Translations under genes and position numbers: made by a program | Notes under the pieces: model-generated | What the model was told of the DNA's origin: nothing | Seen by the model: the letters and a program-made list of their open reading frames with translations, nothing else | Database searches by the model: none | Shown here: piece by piece, positions 53,532-64,000 of the stretch | How positions within the stretch are numbered: the stretch's first letter is position 1 | Layout: each line of letters starts with the position of its first letter | Source of the DNA: Isoetes taiwanensis | Taxonomy: Eukaryota; Streptophyta; Lycopodiopsida; Isoetales; Isoetaceae | DNA length: 64,000 nucleotides | Reading direction: 5' to 3' | Assembly: GCA_021234155.1 (NCBI GenBank) | Contig: JAJEKV010000013.1 | Coordinates: 12,637,959-12,701,958 of the forward strand

Positions 53532-55013
53532 GTGTCGATCTCGTCGGTTCCCCACCCCAAGCGTGCAAACATTGCTCACAACCTCGGTCCCCTCATCACT
53601 GCTCGGGGAGCCTCATCGGCTCAACCTTCTCAACCGTACTTTCACACCCCTGAACATGCCTACATCCATCATTCTTCAGGCCATACGCCTCTTCCTTCGC
53701 AACCATCATCTCCCCCGGGTGGGCACGGCTATCCACATGTCTCCTTTGCGCCTACCCAGGAATATCCTTTCCCTACGTTTCCCACTGCTCTTCCTGTTTA
53801 CAACCTTACAGATCTCAAAACCAATGCTCCGGCTACTTCAGTTTCTCAACCGCAGTCACCCCTCCATCAGGGTCCGTCAGGCACAATGCCACATCCACCT
53901 CAACCTCCATATCCTCACTATACTGTTCCTGTCCAGCCCAGCACTTTCACATCTACCTTTCAGACTCACGGCGACTTATCCACCTTTGGCAACACGAAAG
54001 GCAAACCGTTAGACCAAAGTGCTCAGGCCCACATGGAAGAATTTGAGGCTCTAGCTGTCCTAAATGGTCACGCGCAACCTCAACTGAAATTCCACATCTT
54101 TTCCACCACACTGCGTGGCTCTCCTCATCAATGGCTCATGTCCAACAAAAGCCATTGGAAACAAGACTGGTCCGAAATGCGAACTGCTTTTCTGTCTCAT
54201 TACGGGACCACGGATGATGATCAACTTCATCTCAAGCAACTCAATGAACTTCAACAAGAGCCCACGGAGTCTGCCCGGGATTTTGCGGATCGCCTTCACA
54301 TTCTGCTAAGTAAGCTCAAGGAGTACCCTACACAGAGCCAGATTTTGGTCTGGTTTCTCCAAGGACTTCCTCCCGCTATTCGACTCATGACTGAATACCT
54401 GCGTCCAAAAACTTTGGAGCAGGCTATCGACCTTGTCAATCACTCCGTCAATGTTTCCTCCCGAGGCGTGGCTCTTCAAGAGCTCCCGTTCATTCCACCT
54501 GTCATGGTTCCACAAACGGCTGTTCAGCCTCAACACGCTAATCCACAGCGCAGTCAAATCTGGTGCCATATTTGCAAATATCAAGGCCATTTGGCCAATG
54601 AGTGCAACTCCACCAATGGCCCGCCTCATTGCAAGCGATGCAACATGTGCAATCATGCCACGGAAGAGTGCACTCGCACTCATCCCACACCGTTCCGCAA
54701 CAAAATGGTTTATCAAGTGCAAACCACACCTCAGCAACAATCGCACTATCAGCAGCCACCTCTTCAGGTGCAGCCCACGCAACTCTATCAGCAACAGGAC
54801 CAACCACGGGGATCCAACCAACGTCCTCCTTTTGATCCTTCTAAAGCTCAGTGTTATCACTGTCAAGAATGGGGTCATACCACCCGCAGCGTGTCCTCAA
54901 CTTCCCCAAGTTCAGTGCGGCTTCCCCGCACAAATCAGACCACCTCGGTCCGCCTCACGGCTTACCAACTCGGCTCGCTAATGGCAAACAAGGCCCAGCG
55001 ACCCGGTTCTTAA
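53532..55013 (+). CDS. Gypsy gag (capsid and zinc-knuckle) protein
   Basis: A 493-residue frame. Residues 1-150 are Pro/Ser/His-rich; residues about 150-310 form a retrotransposon gag capsid domain (LKFHIFSTTLRGSPHQWLMS, FLSHYGTTDDDQLHLKQLNE, QEPTESARDFADRLHILLSK, FLQGLPPAIRLMTEYLRPKT). Three CCHC knuckles follow: CHICKYQGHLANEC near residue 344, CKRCNMCNHATEEC near 365 and CYHCQEWGH near 440. The third lacks its last Cys because the frame shifts at a CAG site (54882-54896); the expected Cys codon is present in the neighbouring frame. Three knuckles are more than the usual one or two. The true gag probably continues into protease. Confidence 0.85.
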   Translation: MSISSVPHPKRANIAHNLGPLITARGASSAQPSQPYFHTPEHAYIHHSSGHTPLPSQPSSPPGGHGYPHVSFAPTQEYPFPTFPTALPVYNLTDLKTNAPATSVSQPQSPLHQGPSGTMPHPPQPPYPHYTVPVQPSTFTSTFQTHGDLSTFGNTKGKPLDQSAQAHMEEFEALAVLNGHAQPQLKFHIFSTTLRGSPHQWLMSNKSHWKQDWSEMRTAFLSHYGTTDDDQLHLKQLNELQQEPTESARDFADRLHILLSKLKEYPTQSQILVWFLQGLPPAIRLMTEYLRPKTLEQAIDLVNHSVNVSSRGVALQELPFIPPVMVPQTAVQPQHANPQRSQIWCHICKYQGHLANECNSTNGPPHCKRCNMCNHATEECTRTHPTPFRNKMVYQVQTTPQQQSHYQQPPLQVQPTQLYQQQDQPRGSNQRPPFDPSKAQCYHCQEWGHTTRSVSSTSPSSVRLPRTNQTTSVRLTAYQLGSLMANKAQRPGS

Positions 55014-55149
55014 AGCCACCCCGGCGCCTCGGCAATCACGCTATCAACCAGCTCCAAAGAATCAACCTCACCGGATCAACAAGCCCAAGAGGGAAATTTT
55101 TCAGGCACTTAATCCTCCAGTCCAGCCGTCAAATTGGGTTGGTTTAGTT

Positions 55150-56110
55150 TCACGCCAGACCAAGGCATCACGTCCCTTGACTATTATTCAGAAGGGCACG
55201 CAACCTGCCTTTGCAGTTGACACCATTCCTCATGGGGACGAAAAAAAGGTTCACTTTGCACCTGACTTGGAAAAGCTCATGCCACATGTCATGCCCAAAG
55301 TTCGCCAAAGCATTTTGAACCTCATGCAAGCTGCTGAAGGCCGCACATTGGCAAATGTTCATGCCACCACTAGAGCTCAACAAAGACAAGATACACCTTC
55401 AACATCTCAACCTCCACGCTCTCAGACATATCCCAATATTGCAGCCGAGGTTGACTTACTCAAAGAAGTTGCTGCTTCCACCACGCACGCACTCCCGCAC
55501 CAGTGGAACCAGCAGATCCTTTTTCTCATGTACCTCTCGAACTCCAAGAGGAGCTCGCCAAGATCAAAATTCCTTTAAGCTTGGCAACCATTTTAAAACT
55601 CTGTCCTGCTCTCAAGGACCAGTTACCACTCCCAACTGTTTTAGTTGGGGCTGTGGCTACCTCTACACCCACGGTCCATGCCACGGTGGGAAATCAGCAA
55701 GTCAACCATGTTCAAATCGATGGAGGTAGTGCAGTCAATCTCATCACGGATAAACTCCGCAAACAAATGGGCATCACACAACTCTTTCGTGCCCCATATG
55801 ACATCAAATTGGCTAATGGCCACATCCACGAGACCTCGAGGCGTCACACCTATTCTTCACATCAACATAGGTGATCTCCGCTTTCCCATGGAATTTGGAG
55901 TGTGGAAAGCTGGCGAAGATCCAGGTGACTATGAAATGCTGGTAGGCAGACCTTTTCTCCGCCAGGCAAAGAGTATCCATTACTGGGCCACGGACCAGTT
56001 AGTCATCACCGATGGTCATCTCAATGCCACCATGGACTTGCAAACAGGCAGGATCATTTCTGTTGACAATGCGGAACCCTCTCTCTCGAACCACAGTTCA
56101 AGAAGCTCGA
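55150..56110 (+). pseudogene. Gypsy aspartic protease region
   Basis: The frame at 55503-55874 contains NHVQIDGGSAVNLITDKLRK, a retroviral-type aspartic protease active site with DGG instead of the usual DSG/DTG, as often in plant gypsy elements. After a frame change near 55840, the match resumes as GVTPILHINIGDLRFPMEFG and GDYEMLVGRPFLRQAKSIHY (55845-56090), where the I/L-GRPFL block is the protease C-terminal part. Upstream (55177-55500) is gag-protease linker. Confidence 0.7.
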
Positions 56111-56679
56111 GAATATTTATCAAGTTCAGGCTCCACCTACGAGGATGCGCCTCTGTCATCCTACCCCGAATATGCTGATCCTTGGGGAGAAATGACTCTT
56201 GATCAGGACCAGGCTGTGGCTGCCTTGCTTGACCCCTACCTGGCTCCTTGCAATCGAATCCAACGCGTTGATCACTTTTCAGATGCTGACACTCCTGCAA
56301 CTCCTGTTGATGTACACGCCGTCATGAAGCAACCACTGCTAGATGAAACTGAGCAACGCTCTTTTCACCACGCCAAGTGCCACACATCCGGTTATGCTCC
56401 AACCTCCCGCACATTGTCCGGGATACTGAAGTCATACCCCATATTCCGGACTCCGGTCGGAGATTGTGGACGTTGGCAACAATCAACCCGTCGCATTGCC
56501 GCAAACCTTCGGCTCCTTATCGTAACAAGGCCGTCACGCTGTTCAAAAAAAATTCAAACACATTTTCGCCTGGAGTTACAAAGATCTTCGGGGAATCAAC
56601 AAAAGCTTGGGGAACTTACCATTCCTACCAAATCGATGCGACGCACTAGTAGCAACGACAAAGCATGGCTCAACCCTAA

Positions 56680-57270
56680 TTGCAGCGGATGGCGTCAAGG
56701 CGAAAATTGACAAACTCCTTCTTGCAGGGTTTGATCTATGAGGTCAAACATTCTGAATGGGTGAGCCCCATCGTCATTGCCCTTAAGCACAATGGTAAGA
56801 TCCGCGCCTGTGGACTATCGAAACTCAATCAGGCCACGGAGCGTGATCATTTTCCACTTCCCTTCACAGACCAAGTTCTGGAAGAAGTGGCTGGACATGA
56901 GATGTACTCCTTTATGGATGGTTTTTCTGGCTACAATCAGATCTCCATCAAAGAATCTGATCAACTAAAGACCACTTTCACCACCCGGGTAAGTACTTTT
57001 TGCCTACAAGGTGGTTCCTTTTGGATTATCCAACTCTCCTTCAACATTTCAACGCATCATGCTCTCAGTCTTTCATGATTTCATGAAGGAAAATCCCTTC
57101 TTGCAAATTTTCCAAGATGACTTCTCTGCCTACAGTTCCATGGCTGACCATTTGGATAAATTGGAACTCGTCTTCCAGAAATGTGATGAGTCCCAAGATA
57201 GTCTCAATCCCGAGAAATGCACCTTTTTGCGTCACTTCCGTGTTCTCATAGGGCCATGTTGTCGACCGGC
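56680..57270 (+). pseudogene. Gypsy reverse transcriptase
   Basis: The first frame (56680-57000) has FLQGLIYEVKHSEWVSPIVI, LNQATERDHFPLPFTDQVLE and YSFMDGFSGYNQISI. After a frameshift near 57000 comes VPFGLSNSPSTFQRIMLSVF and FLQIFQDDFSAYSSMADHLD, where the YxDD box is FQDD, then LDKLELVFQKCDE and LNPEKCTFL. DGFSGYNQI and DDFS are typical of Tat/Athila-like elements. The aromatic-to-Phe change at the catalytic box also occurs in some elements and need not inactivate it. Confidence 0.8.
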
Positions 57271-57399
57271 GAGGAATCACCACCGATCTGCCAAAATCGG
57301 GCTAATGTGTGCTCAAAGCTCAAGCACCAGCCAATATCAAAGAGACACGCTCTTTCACGAAAGGTCAATTATTACTCCACCTTCATACACGATCGGTGA

Positions 57400-57960
57400 C
57401 CATTGCAGATCCCATTCATAAACTCACGGGTGACCAGAATCCACCTGGGCTTGGAATTCCCGGCGGGCCGCTTCCAACAACTGAAGCTTTTTGCTTACTC
57501 GTGCACGGTTCTTGTTCCTCCTCAATGGGACAAGCCCTTTCACGTTCATGTCGATGTCTCGGCGTTTTGCTATTGGGCTGTTCTTTCTCAAGAATATGAT
57601 GCGCACAATCGATAAAACCAAATTGCTACGCCCGGCCGAAAACTCAATTCTCGGCTGAAGCCAACTATTCTCGCCCGCGGGCGTGAAGCTTTGGGTCTCA
57701 TTTTTACGTGTCCAACGCTTCCGTCATTACCTTTGGGCGATCAAATCAAGTTCTTTGTGGACCACCAAGCAGTTCTCTATTTGATCAACAAGTCCGCCCA
57801 CGGGCGCATTGCTCGTTGGGTCCTTCTTCTCCAAGAATTTGCTCCTTTTGAAATCGTTCATAAGGCTGGCAAATCTCATGTTGTTCCGGATTATCTTTCA
57901 CGCATCCACACAGATGATCCCGCAACTGGGGTCTCAGACGCTTTTCCTGATGCTCAGCTC
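57400..57960 (+). pseudogene. Gypsy RNase H
   Basis: A frame with PQWDKPFHVHVDVSAFCYWA (first RNase H acidic motif) is followed, after stops around 57616, by DQIKFFVDHQAVLYLINKSA and RWVLLLQEFAPFEIVHKAGK SHVVPDYLSR-type end (57745-57920), split here at the space. D-HQA-L-YLINK and A-D-LSR-like ends are standard for the domain. Frames differ between the two parts. Confidence 0.75.
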
Positions 57961-57999
57961 TTTTTAGTCACGGCAACACCACATTGGTTCCATGATTTT

Positions 58000-59310
58000 C
58001 AGCAGTACCTCCTCACAGGTGCTCTTCCACCAGAAGATGAGACGCCTCTCTCACATGGCGCGACAATCCCGTCGCCATCAATTTCTCCGAGAGGTCCGTG
58101 ACTACACCATGGTTGCCGGACATCTCTACAAAAAGGGTAAGGACACCATCCTTCGACGCTGTGTTCTACCTCATGAAGTTCCAGACATTGTTCGAGAAGC
58201 TCATCAAGGGCTCGGTGGTGGTCATTTTCATGGTGACACCACGCGACGCAAAAATCCTTCTCGCGGGTATTATTGGCCCACGCTTCAAGGATGCTCACGC
58301 CCACCACAAGACGTGTGACGCTTTGCCGGGTGGACGGGGCCCACGCCCGTGGCGCTCTTCCATTGACGGTCGCCACGCCACTTCCCTTCAAACCGTGGGA
58401 ATGGACTTTGTGGGACCTATAGATCCTCCCGCAGGCACACTTTCGTGCCGATACATTCTCGTTCTCACCGACTACGCCACCAAATGGGCGGAAGCTTGTG
58501 CACTTCCGACAACACCGCCGCAAGCCGCGGCTAGAGTCCTCTATCAACAAATCATCACGCTTGATTCGATTGCCGCCCCCTGAGCTGGTCAAAGGACCGT
58601 GGTGTTCATATTTCATCAATCATACTATCAAAGAGCCGACGGATTATCTCCCCGATACATCATCACAAGAGCACACCTTACTATCCTCAAGGCAATGGGT
58701 TGGCGAGAAAGCACCAACAAAACTCGGTCACCATTCTCAAGAAAATTTGTGACGCTTTCCCGCATTTATCGGGCATACAAAACTTCCCATCGTTCTTTGG
58801 GCCTACAATACTTGTTTCAAGATTGCTACGGGTCACACTCCTTTAAATTGGTTTATGGTCGAAGCTCTCATGCCATTTGAATACATCCTTCCAACACTCC
58901 GTTTTCAATTGGCTATCGCTCATAATCCACCAGCCTGCTCTCAAAGAACGGGTCTATCAATTAGAACAGCTTGGATGAACTTCGGCCGGGATGCTTATAT
59001 TCGTGTTCTTCATGGACAACGATTGCAAAAATCTTTACATGACAAACGTTTTAAGACAAAAACATTCAAAGAAGGAGATTTGGTTCTTCTTTATGATTCC
59101 GTGTACAAAATTTTCCCAAAACTCAAGTTTTAGTTGGCTTGGCCCTTATCAAATTGTTCAAGTGGTTAGACCAAGCGTTTTCCAACTAGCTGAGTTAGAT
59201 GGCACTCCATTACCTACATTGGTTAATGGTTTTCGCCTCAAAGCATTTCATCACACGAAAGTGAACATCAACACACGTGAGACAGTTCAAGAAGCAAACA
59301 CCACGAAGTG
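58000..59310 (+). pseudogene. Gypsy integrase with GPY/F-like C-terminus
   Basis: The zinc-binding region (AHQGLGGGHFHGDTTRRK, HHKTCDAL) is followed by the core LQTVGMDFVGPIDPPAGTLS and YILVLTDYATKWAEACALPT (58383-58500), with the first catalytic Asp in GMDFVGP. The second Asp and the Glu lie where single-base changes shift the frame, at 58587 and 58705, both on CAG-like sites. The C-terminal SWLGPYQIVQVVRPSVFQLA (59135-59195) has the GPY/F-like module. The order is that of Ty3/gypsy integrases. As written there are about four frame breaks. Confidence 0.75.
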
Positions 59311-59319
59311 ACTAGAAAG

Positions 59320-60170
59320 GCGGTAGATTATATTATAGTGGAGATTTTTACAAAATGTGGGCGCACCCGGCTATTTCCCCGCTATGGGCACCGCCCTATA
59401 TACAAAAAGGGGCTCGAGCCCTATCTACTAAGTCCTAAGAGGAAAACCCTCTACTCCGGGTTCGGGCGGAGGTGATGCCAGGAGATGGTAGAGGTTCGCC
59501 CGGATCCCAGCGGGAAGGTGCGTAACCACCTCCATCCCTGCTGGTCTTGCCCGATGTTCACCATCCCGGCACACCACCGCCCATCGCGAATGCCACGGTT
59601 GTGGCAAATGCCAGAGATCCGCACAATTCATCTTACAAGTGATCCACTCGGCGCTTAGTGGGCATTGTGCAATCTTCGCTCAAGCCCGGCGGCATACCGG
59701 CGCCATCGATGCCTTCGTTTCTCTCGGTTCGCCTTATATAGCCAATCGAGGAACTCCTTTGTCGACGTGGACCAATCACACAAATCGCCAACGTGTTTTG
59801 CAATGCAAGGTTTGTTTCTAAAATGAGAATCTGTTCTCCGCGCATATCTAGCCATGGTACCTTGACACATTCCTTTTAATGATATCCACTTTGCCGGCGT
59901 GAATGCCATTCCTTCTTTCCACGCCCGTCGAACATTAATGGGTGTCCTTTGCCATCTGTCACATCCGATCTTTCTTTCACGTCCCATCCTCACCGTTCAT
60001 TGCTTCTCCCTTACGTTTTTGGGACTTAGCCAAATTTTTGCCTCTCAATACCCTTCTACGCATCTTTTGACATCTGGCACCATCAACGGTTCCAGTTTCG
60101 CACTCTTCATACCTCTTAGCCTCGGTTATTAAGCCCTAAAACAAACCTTTTCGTTCCTCTGCGCCCGTTC
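59320..60170. other. Non-coding spacer inside the gypsy element
   Basis: This region between integrase and the extra ORF has no recognised coding domain. It is GC-rich near 59440-59620. A TATA-like CCTATATACAAAAAG at 59395 could start a subgenomic transcript for the ORF downstream; this is speculative. Confidence 0.4.
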
Positions 60171-60173
60171 TCC

Positions 60174-60836
60174 GTGCTTTCGACTTTTCGTCTTCCTTTG
60201 GCATCTCTCTTCGTTCCGCACATCATTCCCATGGCTGCCCCAAGATTTTCTACACTTCAAGCTACTGCTCCCAAGGATCCGGCCCTTTTTGCATCTGTAT
60301 CTTTCTTGACGCCCACTTTCCGTGAAGCCCTTGTTGGCCCCAATAAAGACGTTGCTGAACGACACCAGCTTTACGAATTCTCTCAAATGGAACTTCCGGC
60401 TCCAAATCCTGACCAGTTGCAGCAGTTCATCGCCAATATCGTTAACAGCCCGCAAGGTTACACCACTGTGGTCGATGGCACCACTATTTCATTGACTCAA
60501 CATTTGATTTCTGAGGTATTTCATATTCCCTTGCACACTCCTTGTGTATCATGGTCTGCTATACAGGATATTGATGTCACAGAGTTTGGTGCACCTGCTT
60601 ATCATGCCAATGTCCATCGTCTGACCAATATCGACAAGCCTCACGAGACCTTTGTTAAATTTCTGTGGCGAAAATTCCTTGGGTATTCTATCAAGAACAC
60701 CCATATCAATAAGCCTTTCTATAACCTGGTCCTCATTTGCTACACACTCCAAACACCACATAGATTGGCCCCAAATGATGTTCTATCGTCTTCTCTCAAG
60801 AAATGGACCGCCTTGAGGTACCACTTCCATTTCTGA
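60174..60836 (+). CDS. Extra ORF downstream of integrase in the gypsy element
   Basis: A 220-residue frame; translation may begin at the second Met (MAAPRFSTLQATAPKDPALF, 60231), which gives about 201 residues. It includes LVGPNKDVAERHQLYEFSQM, DGTTISLTQHLISEVFHIPL and THINKPFYNLVLICYTLQTP. Tat/Athila-type plant gypsy elements often have an additional ORF after integrase; the HHLISEVFHIP-like helix pattern resembles such plant transposon ORFs, not a membrane fusion protein. There is no signal peptide or transmembrane segment. The frame stops at 60834 and similar-looking text continues in other frames, so the original protein was longer. Function unknown. Confidence 0.5.
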   Translation: MLSTFRLPLASLFVPHIIPMAAPRFSTLQATAPKDPALFASVSFLTPTFREALVGPNKDVAERHQLYEFSQMELPAPNPDQLQQFIANIVNSPQGYTTVVDGTTISLTQHLISEVFHIPLHTPCVSWSAIQDIDVTEFGAPAYHANVHRLTNIDKPHETFVKFLWRKFLGYSIKNTHINKPFYNLVLICYTLQTPHRLAPNDVLSSSLKKWTALRYHFHF

Positions 60837-63177
60837 AAAGTTTCGGAGGAGGGCACTTTCAAGCCCTCATTCGTCATTACTTCCCTCCCACACCACCAAA
60901 TTCCCATAATTCCACTCAGCGCTCCCTTCCAATCACTCACCAAGTTGGCACATCACGCCCGTCTTCCCCTGGTCATGACCACAGTCACACTCATGTCACT
61001 GTCTCTTCCTCCGCTACACCATCCACTTCACACCATTTTTCCCAGACCTCCCAAACCAGGCAACAGACAAATTTCCACCACCACAACACCTGGAAATTCG
61101 CTTGTTGTATCATTATCGCCAGGATGCTCAAGCTGCTGCTCTTAAGTTACAAGAATCCCAAGACGCTCTTATGAGCTGGTTCACCGCACTCGAGGCCTCT
61201 CGATGCGTAGACACCAAGACCTTCTGCCGCAATCCAAGTTGCAACTTTGGAGGCCAAACTTCAAGACAAGCATGAAGCTCTCTTACAGGCTCATGCATCT
61301 CTCAAAAGTACACAAGCTCAAGTCAGCCAACTCCCCGGATCGGCGGGCTCGGCCCGAATGTAAATTCAGACTTTATTGGAGCACAACAAGTCCAAAGCCG
61401 CCTCACGAGTACCAAGGACGCAGATATTGCTAAACTCAATGCCTTTGTACTCAACCGTGGGAAAATTTCAGCACTCAAGTTCAAAATCTTTCAGCCCGAC
61501 GCCAAGTCGCCTCTTGATTCCGGCCAGTTTCTACACCTCTCGGCTCACCACCTCTCTTCAAGATCAGCTTACGAGGTGCGTAAAACAGAAAATACTAGAT
61601 GACGCGAGGAGATTGCCGTTAGCCGCCTCAATACACCGGGGAAATCTTCCTCCCAGGTCAATCCTTCTCGCGGGTCCGTGACCAGTCCACGCCCGCTACT
61701 TTCGAAGGGACAATCGGATCCGTGGATCTCGGGTTTTCACCGCAGAGCAAGCTATTCATCCTGCTGATGAGGCTCAAGCAAAACTTGGCCTTGATCGCAA
61801 TTCTTCACGAATGCCAGTTGACTTCCCCAGCTCCCTCCCTGCTATCATGATTATGTGGTTTGCTCGACGCCACCTCTTCGCTCAAAGTGGCACGGCAGAT
61901 GGCCTGTCGATATCCCAGCGGCGCAGTGCTTGATTTTCTTCGATTTGGCCGTGAACTCTCCATTGAAGACAAAGGGTTGTGCTTTGCCCCTTGTCGCCTT
62001 TGATCTCATACAATCGTGGCTGATCCGGATTTTCTCACCTTCCGAGTGGTTCAGCCCATGGCCTACATCTTTCATGATTTCTATCCGGGTGATACACGGA
62101 AAACTTTGGAAATGGGCCACGCCCGGCTTTTCCAGGGTGACCCACTGTGCAATGGGTGCTTCAGGATAACAATTCATATCTTGCGGATCCCGCCGTAACC
62201 CAAACTCTTCATCGAGTACATGCCCGAAGCTTGCCAATCATTTATCTCTCGGTAGCGGAGCGTACTGTGAACAAATTAGGAAGTATCTAGGACATCCCCA
62301 AGATCTTCCTATGCACAAATTTATATGCAGCACCTTGCTGGTTACTGATCAAGCCATAAGCTCTGTTGGATAGCAAGGCGGTCCCCCCGGGATGGGATAG
62401 CCCTCCGTCAACTCTGGCTCTCTGCTTCTCTTTGGGATCGTTGGTGTCGGGCACTTGATCCGGATCTTGTCCGGGTCAATTCGTGGAGATCGCCGACAAC
62501 CCACGCCCACGGGCATGGTTCCTTCTCCTATGCTTCCCCGGGCGCATCTCCGCCCCCGGTTCCTGACTTCTGATTGGCCTTCCTTTTTGGACCAAGGTCA
62601 TGGATGGTCATGCAGGCGGACACCACCTCCGGATCTCGGCGGGATCTCCTGGGATCCACGCTTTGCCCGCTCACATTGGGAAGAAGGTGCCACTGGACAA
62701 CACCACCAATTGGATCTACATTGCTAATGAGCGTGGTTGGCAGCTTAGCCAGCGGATCGCCTTCATGGTCTCAACATCTTCTTGCACGCCTCCACCTCAC
62801 CATCCTTCCGGCCCATCTTCGCTTTGATTTTGCGCCGCCCTCAAATGCATTTTGCTGAAGCTCCTTAAATCGGCAAAGTCCCCATTTTTCAATCTGCAAT
62901 CAAATGCCGCCGCCTTTGGCCTTCGACTGTCTCCTCATGGAATGTCGCATATTTCTTCCACGCCACGCCGCTTGAAGACATGGTACGCCTCTCGCTTTAT
63001 TGATGCTGATCCCGCCCTTGGCCAAAACACACCTCAAGCTCTTCAATCACGCCAAGATCTCATAAGCCAAGCATCTATATTGGTGCCCGCCCTCACCCCC
63101 GGGTGAGGATCACTTTTCGTGATCATGGCTTCCCGCAAACGCCTCCTTTCTTCACTGAAAGTGTCGCTTGGTGGGGA
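60837..63177 (+). other. Decayed 3' region of the gypsy element
   Basis: Short plus-strand frames (for example 62016-62198 with PDFLTFRVVQPMAYIFHDFY, and 62852-63106 with SAKSPFFNLQSNAAAFGLRL) suggest one or more long, broken ORFs. None matches a family I know. The region ends at a polypurine-like GTGGGGAGG just before the 3' LTR. Confidence 0.4.
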
Positions 63178-63762
63178 GGTTAGTCCCGTGCCTCCCGGGT
63201 ACAGTGACTATTCATGCATAATGCATGCACTGCACAAGCTCAAGGATCTCGGGCCAACCACTCTGCCGACATCCAAGCTCTCCGCAGAAGACTAAGCGCC
63301 AGACCATCAGCCTAAAAGCCTTCTGGGCCGCCAACAACAAGAGGCGCCGCCGTGAGCGCGATGGCTCACACCGCCTGCCGGGCCAAGGGCTGATTCCTGT
63401 GCACTTCAAGAGGCAATCACAACATTCCTCAGAATCGCCTGTGAGCCCAGACCGGTGATCACCAGAGTGTCTATATTGGGCCCAAGGCCATTGTACTATA
63501 TATATGAGTATAGAGTTAGCTTACAAGTTTTTAGGATGAGTTTTGAGTCTTGTCTCTCTCAGCTTTTCTCTCATTATGAGCTCATGTATTTTCATCATTG
63601 ATATCAAGGAAGCTTATCATCTTTCTCTCATTTGTTGCTTTCTTTCTTTTCTTCTTCTTTTCAAAGAACTCGCTGCGGACATAAAGGCAATCCCCCTGGA
63701 CTCTCCTCATAGGGATCCACTCGTCTCACAGAGGGTCAAGTTTTCCAGAGTTCCCCTAACCT
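63178..63762 (+). repeat. 3' LTR of the gypsy element
   Basis: Begins (G)GTTAGTCCCGTGCCTCC after a purine tract GTGGGGAG; the expected first T is G here. The TATA region (ACTATATATATGAGTATAG) and TTTCATCATTGATATCAAGG are conserved with the 5' copy. Similarity ends near GAGTTCCCCTAACC at about 63762. Confidence 0.7.
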
Positions 63763-63764
63763 GC

Positions 63765-64000
63765 ACTCTAAATGTACTGTGTGATAAGGTGATATTGGTT
63801 CAAAAGAAATAATCTTGACTCGAATACACTTTGTATTCCTAATACGCATTTCGCTTTTCAAAAACTGGCAGCTTCGTTTTCTTTGGCAATTTTATGAGGA
63901 GTTAGCGCCTCCTATTTAGTTTGGCTTTGCTTGTTTTTAGGTTTTTCCTACGTAAAATACAATCACGGAGCAATACGTAACTGAACGAAGTACAATTGAT
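63765..64000. other. Right flank, unassigned
   Basis: No gene is recognised. It contains CTCGAATACAC (63820) and GTATTCCTAATACGC (63835), inverted relatives of the palindromic repeats at 52.4-52.54 kb. Confidence 0.4.

Larger units (their letters stand above)
52735..63762 (+). mobile_element. Ty3/gypsy LTR retrotransposon, about 11 kb, with extra downstream ORF
   Basis: Two direct repeats (from 52735 and 63178) enclose gag, protease, reverse transcriptase, RNase H and integrase in gypsy order on the plus strand, followed by a long 3' region with an additional ORF. Size and layout resemble the Tat/Athila group of plants. The LTRs are considerably diverged from each other, and polyprotein frames are broken in many places. 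The exact 3' border is uncertain. Confidence 0.85.

Noticed and set aside
60174-60836. Envelope-like protein of the gypsy element
   Set aside because: There is no signal peptide, transmembrane helix or cleavage-site pattern; only the position after integrase suggested it.

Overview
This is nuclear DNA of a land plant. It contains plant-type KEA antiporter exons, a PPR fragment, SNF2 and kinase fragments, Ty1/copia and Ty3/gypsy retrotransposons, LINEs, non-autonomous TIR elements, GT-AG introns with CTAAC-like branch points, and no bacterial gene organisation. Two domesticated or transposon-type gene families (a GHTHED / DUF7869-like protein and a DFAENY-motif protein) suggest a seed-free plant such as a fern, lycophyte or bryophyte. 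That placement is inference only. No host gene is convincingly complete; most of the window is repeats and decayed mobile elements.

Layout. 1-5745: tandem array 1, units of about 1.7-1.9 kb, each carrying the last exon of a kinase-linked gene on the minus strand. It runs into a longer kinase-like gene copy (5424-6631, minus). 6710-9693 (minus): a frameshifted gene with a DUF8039-like region and a DUF7869-like domain. 9664-10024: six GC-rich perfect hairpins. 10.6-11.1 kb: an orphan promoter-like region. 11.4-12.6 kb: gene debris including an SNF2 fragment. 12.7-13.3 kb: GC-rich minisatellite. 13310-24202: tandem array 2, five units of about 1.30 kb inverted relative to array 1, each fusing the same kinase-linked exon to a Ty1/copia tail. 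Two units carry a 250-bp MITE, and one carries a 4.06-kb LINE. 24202-26350: tandem SINE-like units, interrupted by an 825-bp TIR element full of palindromes. 26.4-30.8 kb: minisatellite, a MITE, and truncated KEA and PPR fragments. 31.0-33.9 kb: a second, 5'-truncated LINE.

35.4-39.5 kb is a candidate multi-exon gene with a DUF8039-like exon. 40.8-45.6 kb is a DFAENY-family gene whose large intron contains a 600-bp GTG/CAC satellite. 48.8-50.5 kb (minus) is an orphan LINE ORF1 (DUF4283-like). 51.9 kb has a stray copia LTR piece. 52.4-52.6 kb has palindromic 40-bp repeats. 52735-63762 is an 11-kb Ty3/gypsy element with gag, protease, RT, RNase H and integrase, plus an extra ORF after integrase.

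The most unusual observation is about sequence quality or epigenetics. Differences between otherwise near-identical copies in array 2 fall almost entirely on CAG, CTG and CCG trinucleotides, as multi-base scrambles with CAG to CGTG recurring. Several frameshifts that break the LINE, the gypsy element and the DUF7869-like gene sit on the same motifs. Plants methylate CHG sites, so I infer either methylation-linked consensus errors or an unusual mutational process. Some apparent pseudogenes may therefore be intact.
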